From positions 1 to 24,320 of the forward strand of contig CAKTFD010000021.1 in the NCBI GenBank assembly GCA_934553285.1: a DNA stretch of 24,320 nucleotides, in the 5' to 3' direction. The position numbers and the translations under genes were made by a program. Origin of the DNA: an uncultured Faecalibacterium sp. Lineage in GTDB: Bacteria; Bacillota; Clostridia; Oscillospirales; Ruminococcaceae. Positions 21,117 to 24,320 of the stretch are shown one piece after another. The stretch's first letter is position 1. The number at the start of each line of letters is the position of its first letter. Under the pieces are notes generated by a model, which saw nothing but the letters and a program-made list of their open reading frames with translations, ran no database searches and had not been told where the DNA came from.

Positions 21117-22904
21117 ATGGAGTTACGTTCACAGGAAGTCCGCACTTTAGCACCCGAGAATGACCCGTTGAAGATGGGTATGGGCTGGAAGGTCGAGGAC
21201 CTTTCCAAGCCCCAGATCATGGTGGAAAGCACCTTCGGCGACAGCCACCCCGGCAGCGCCCATCTGGATCAGTTCGTCAAGGAAGCCGTGCAGGCGGTCA
21301 ACGACAACGGCGGCAAGGCTGCCCGCTATTTTGCCACCGATATGTGTGATGGCATTGCACAGGGCCATGATGGCATCAACTACTCGCTGCCTCACCGCGA
21401 TGCTATCGTGAATCTGGTGGAGGCACAGGCAAACGCCAGCGTCTACGATGGCGGCGTGTTCATCGCCAGCTGCGATAAGTCCGTGCCCGCCATGCTGATG
21501 AGCATCGGCCGTTTGAAGGACATGAGCGCCATCGTGGTCACCGGCGGCGTGATGGAAGCCCACACCCTGCCGAAAGAATACGTGGTCAACGACCCCGCCT
21601 GCGCCATCAATGAGCTGCTGACGCTGGAGCAGATCGGCAAGTTTGACGCATGGGAAAAGACCGGCGTCATCCCCAACAGTCAGCTGGACTACTACAAGCA
21701 CAACGCCTGCCCCAGCTGCGGTGCCTGCTCCTTTATGGGCACCGCCTCCACCATGCAGATCATGGCCGAGGCACTGGGCCTGATGCTGCCGGGCACCGCC
21801 CTGATGCCCGCCACCGCCCCGGAGCTGAAGCAGGCCGCCTACGATGCCGGCAAGCAGCTGATGGAGCTGGTCAAGAAGGGCATCACCGCCAAGGACATCG
21901 TGACCAAGAAGAGCTTTGAGAACGCCATCATGGTGCACGCCGCCATTTCCGGCTCCACCAACGCCACCATGCACCTGCCCGCCATCGCCCACGAGTTCGG
22001 CATCGAGATCGACGCCGACACCTTTGACCGGATGCATCGCGGTGCCCACTACCTGCTGAACATCCGTCCCTCCGGCGACTGGCCCGCACAGTATTTCTAC
22101 TATGCAGGCGGCGTGCCCCGCGTGATGGAGGAGATCAAGTCCATGCTGAATCTGGATGTGATGACCGTTACCGGCAAGACCCTGGGCGAGAACCTGGAAG
22201 AGCTGAAAAAGAACGGCTTCTACCAGCACTGCGACGCCATCCTGGCCGAAAAGGCCGCCGGTTTTGCCCGCCCGGTCAGCCGCGAGGACATCATCCACAG
22301 CTTTGATAACGCTAAGGGCACCGATGGCAGCATTGCCATCCTCAAAGGCAACCTGGCCCCGGAAGGCTGTGTCATCAAGCACACCGCCTGCCCCAAGAAT
22401 ATGTTTGAAGCCACCCTGCGCGCCAAGCCCTACGACAGCGAGGAGGCGTGCATCTCCGCTGTGCTGCACGGCGAGGTAAAGCCCGGTGACGCCATCTTTA
22501 TCCGCTACGAGGGCCCCCGCGGCAGCGGTATGCCCGAGATGTTCTACACCGGCGAGGCCATCTGCGCCGACCCGAAGCTGGCTTCCAGCGTGGCCCTGAT
22601 CACCGATGGCCGCTTCTCCGGCGCAAGCCGCGGCCCCGTCATCGGCCATGTCAGCCCGGAGGCTGCGGTGGGCGGCCCCATCGCACTGGTGGAGCCGGAC
22701 GACCTGATCCAGATCGATGTGCCGGGCCGCAAGCTGGCCATCGTGGGCGTGAAGGGCGAGGCAAAGACCCCCGAAGAGATGGACACCATCCTGGCCGAGC
22801 GCCGCGCCAACTGGAAGCCCAAGGCTCCCAAGTACACCAAGGGCCTGCTCAAGCTCTACTCTCAGCACGCCGCCAGCCCCATGAAGGGCGCTTACATGGA
22901 GTAA
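21117..22904 (+). CDS. IlvD/Edd-family dehydratase, probable sugar-acid (aldonate) dehydratase
   Basis: A 595-residue iron-sulfur dehydratase that removes water from dihydroxy acids to give 2-keto-3-deoxy products. Likely cluster ligands are C77 (DMCDGI), C119 (ASCDKS) and C204 (GACSFMGTA). K121 is the carbamylated metal lysine, and DGRFSGASRG holds the catalytic serine. Branched-chain IlvD is usually about 550-570 residues. The middle blocks here (VHAAISGSTNATMHLPAIAH, YYAGGVPRVMEEIKS, VMTVTGKTLGENLEEL) recall the YjhG/YagF sugar-acid branch. The GntP permease and FCD regulator alongside support sugar-acid catabolism. The ATG at 21117 sits 7 nt after GGAGG; the one at 21111 is too close. Confidence 0.88.
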   Translation: MELRSQEVRTLAPENDPLKMGMGWKVEDLSKPQIMVESTFGDSHPGSAHLDQFVKEAVQAVNDNGGKAARYFATDMCDGIAQGHDGINYSLPHRDAIVNLVEAQANASVYDGGVFIASCDKSVPAMLMSIGRLKDMSAIVVTGGVMEAHTLPKEYVVNDPACAINELLTLEQIGKFDAWEKTGVIPNSQLDYYKHNACPSCGACSFMGTASTMQIMAEALGLMLPGTALMPATAPELKQAAYDAGKQLMELVKKGITAKDIVTKKSFENAIMVHAAISGSTNATMHLPAIAHEFGIEIDADTFDRMHRGAHYLLNIRPSGDWPAQYFYYAGGVPRVMEEIKSMLNLDVMTVTGKTLGENLEELKKNGFYQHCDAILAEKAAGFARPVSREDIIHSFDNAKGTDGSIAILKGNLAPEGCVIKHTACPKNMFEATLRAKPYDSEEACISAVLHGEVKPGDAIFIRYEGPRGSGMPEMFYTGEAICADPKLASSVALITDGRFSGASRGPVIGHVSPEAAVGGPIALVEPDDLIQIDVPGRKLAIVGVKGEAKTPEEMDTILAERRANWKPKAPKYTKGLLKLYSQHAASPMKGAYME

Positions 22905-22934
22905 AATACTCCGCGGCAACAACAAAAAGTAAAC

Positions 22935-22950
22935 CGCCTGGGGCGTTTTT
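22935..22950 (+). terminator. Weak hairpin with T-run between dehydratase and permease genes
   Basis: CGCC (22935-22938) pairs with GGCG (22942-22945), followed by TTTTT. The stem is short, so it probably attenuates rather than fully stops transcription into the permease gene. Confidence 0.3.
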
Positions 22951-23001
22951 CCGGACGGCTTAGATAAGTGCAGCCAAAAATCAAGAAACGGAGGAATTTT
23001 T

Positions 23002-24320
23002 ATGACAGCAGTTGCAACTCCCGATGCGGCACGGCTGGTATTTGCTGCCGTGGCAGGCCTGATCCTATTGCTCATCCTCATCATCAAGTTCAAGGTACAC
23101 GCCATGATCTCCATCCTGGTGGGTGCCGTGGGCATCGGCCTGATGGCCGGTATGCCCCTGTCCGACATCGTTGGCTCGGTCAACGAAGGTATCGGCAACA
23201 CCTTAAAGGGCATCGCCCTTCTGGTGGGCCTTGGCTCCATGTTCGGTGCCATCCTGGAGGAATCCGGCGGCGCGCAGACCCTGGCTGTGACCATGGTGCG
23301 GAAGTTCGGTGACGAAAAAGCCGCCTGGGCACTGGGCATCACGGGTCTGGTGGTGGCCATGCCGGTGTTCTTCGATGCAGGCCTTATCATCCTCATCCCG
23401 CTGGCCTTCTCGCTGGCAAAGCGCACCAAGCGCTCCGTGCTGTACTACGTCATCCCCCTGCTGGCAGGTCTGGCAGTCGGCCACGCTTTCATCCCTCCCA
23501 CGCCGGGTCCCGTGCTGGTGGCTACCATGCTGGGCGTTGACCTGGGCTGGGTCATCCTCATCGGCATCTTCTGCGGCATCTTTGCCATGATCGCTGCCGG
23601 CCCCATCTGGGGTTCCATCTGCGGCAAAAAGTACATGATCGAAGTGCCCGAGCATGTTGCCCAGCAGGACGATATCGACGAGAGCAAGCTGCCCAAGTTC
23701 GGCACCATCGTGGGCATCATCCTGATCCCGCTGGTGCTCATCATCGCAAACTCCGTGGCTAAGGTGGTGCCCGCACTGGCTGGCATCCAGCCCGTTCTGG
23801 CCTTCCTCGGCGAGCCGTTCATGGCTCTGCTTCTGGCCACCATCGCCGCCATGTATCTGCTGGGCACCCGCCACGGCTACAGCAACGCTCAGCTGGAAAA
23901 GATCATGACCAAATCTCTGGAGCCTACCGGCATGATCCTGCTGGTCACTGCCTGCGGCGGCGTGCTGCGCTACATGCTGCAGAACTCCGGCCTGGGCGAT
24001 GTCATTGGCAACGCCGTAGCAAACGCCAGCCTGCCGCTGGTTCTGGTAGCCTTCATCGTGGCTGCGCTGGTGCGTATCTCGGTCGGTTCTTCCACCGTGG
24101 CTATGACCATGGCAGCCGGCATCATCTCTGCCATGCCCGGCATCAGCGAGCTTAGCCCCCTGTACCTGGCCTGCGTCACCGCTGCCATCGCTGGCGGCTC
24201 CACCGTCTGCTCCCACTTCAACGACTCCGGCTTCTGGCTGGTAAAGAGCCTTGTGGGCATGGACGAAAAGACCACCCTCAAGACCTGGACCATCATGGAA
24301 ACGCTGGTCGGCGGTGTGGG
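23002..24320 (+). CDS. GntP-family gluconate/sugar-acid permease, partial at window end
   Basis: The first 439 codons of a proton-coupled inner-membrane transporter; the reading frame runs off the window without a stop. The usual family length is about 440-460 residues, so only a few codons are missing. About 12 hydrophobic segments are visible. Family signatures include the GLGSMFGAILEESGGAQTLA region, VVAMPVFFDAGLIILIPLAF, HAFIPPTPGPVLVA, VRISVGSSTVAMTMAAGI and CSHFNDSGFWLVK. The ATG at 23002 follows GGAGGA (22990-22995). It lies 97 bp after the dehydratase gene and probably imports its sugar-acid substrate. Confidence 0.95.
   Translation, partial: MTAVATPDAARLVFAAVAGLILLLILIIKFKVHAMISILVGAVGIGLMAGMPLSDIVGSVNEGIGNTLKGIALLVGLGSMFGAILEESGGAQTLAVTMVRKFGDEKAAWALGITGLVVAMPVFFDAGLIILIPLAFSLAKRTKRSVLYYVIPLLAGLAVGHAFIPPTPGPVLVATMLGVDLGWVILIGIFCGIFAMIAAGPIWGSICGKKYMIEVPEHVAQQDDIDESKLPKFGTIVGIILIPLVLIIANSVAKVVPALAGIQPVLAFLGEPFMALLLATIAAMYLLGTRHGYSNAQLEKIMTKSLEPTGMILLVTACGGVLRYMLQNSGLGDVIGNAVANASLPLVLVAFIVAALVRISVGSSTVAMTMAAGIISAMPGISELSPLYLACVTAAIAGGSTVCSHFNDSGFWLVKSLVGMDEKTTLKTWTIMETLVGGV

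Noticed and set aside
21147..23429. A 760-codon open frame on the minus strand opposite the dehydratase
   Set aside because: It is an antisense shadow of the GC-rich IlvD/Edd gene: no family motifs, His/Gly-rich composition, no ribosome site, and the plus-strand product is unmistakable.

Overview
The window looks like ordinary chromosome from a GC-rich gut Firmicute of the Oscillospiraceae/Ruminococcaceae type, most like Faecalibacterium. That placement is an inference from three things: strong AAGGAG-type ribosome sites, extended -10 promoters, and the gene families present (HPr/EI PTS proteins, a YerC-type TrpR protein, a PTS_EIIC_2 protein, DUF4830, GH25, and an IlvD/Edd dehydratase beside a GntP permease). 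I see no phage, plasmid, insertion sequence, CRISPR array, tRNA or rRNA gene, and no clear defence or secretion system.

Left part (1-7682). A very strong leftward promoter, probably for a stable-RNA operon lying outside the window, is followed by rightward aroD and a 67-aa membrane protein. A shared bidirectional terminator separates these from leftward genes: a probable Mn2+-type CDF exporter, a class I aminotransferase and isocitrate dehydrogenase (a likely operon linking 2-oxoglutarate and transamination). Next come the general PTS genes, ptsH then ptsI, with an intrinsic terminator between them that probably sets more HPr than EI.

Middle (7683-13508). On the minus strand are a DUF4830 membrane-anchored protein, a HAD phosphatase and an exported GH25 lysozyme (the last two coupled). 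A rightward orphan PTS_EIIC_2 (PfoR-like) membrane protein follows, then leftward Nudix and RICIN-domain genes, each unit bounded by terminators.

Right part (13721-24320), all rightward. A nitroreductase and a GNAT acetyltransferase are followed by a TrpR-like repressor with a palindrome over its own promoter, a DJ-1 protein coupled to a fumarylacetoacetate-hydrolase family enzyme, and a ROK glucokinase. An exported 5'-nucleotidase-family protein appears damaged: it lacks the GHxH metal segment, and its C-terminal membrane anchor is out of frame. A FadR/FCD-type regulator then precedes an IlvD/Edd dehydratase and a GntP permease cut by the window end. These last three form a coherent sugar-acid uptake and dehydration module, with a GntR-like operator over the dehydratase promoter.

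The items most worth a second look are the decayed 5'-nucleotidase, the TrpR-like operator, the sugar-acid module with its operator, the HPr lacking Ser46, and the leaderless RICIN protein. I did not find evidence for a wholly new system.
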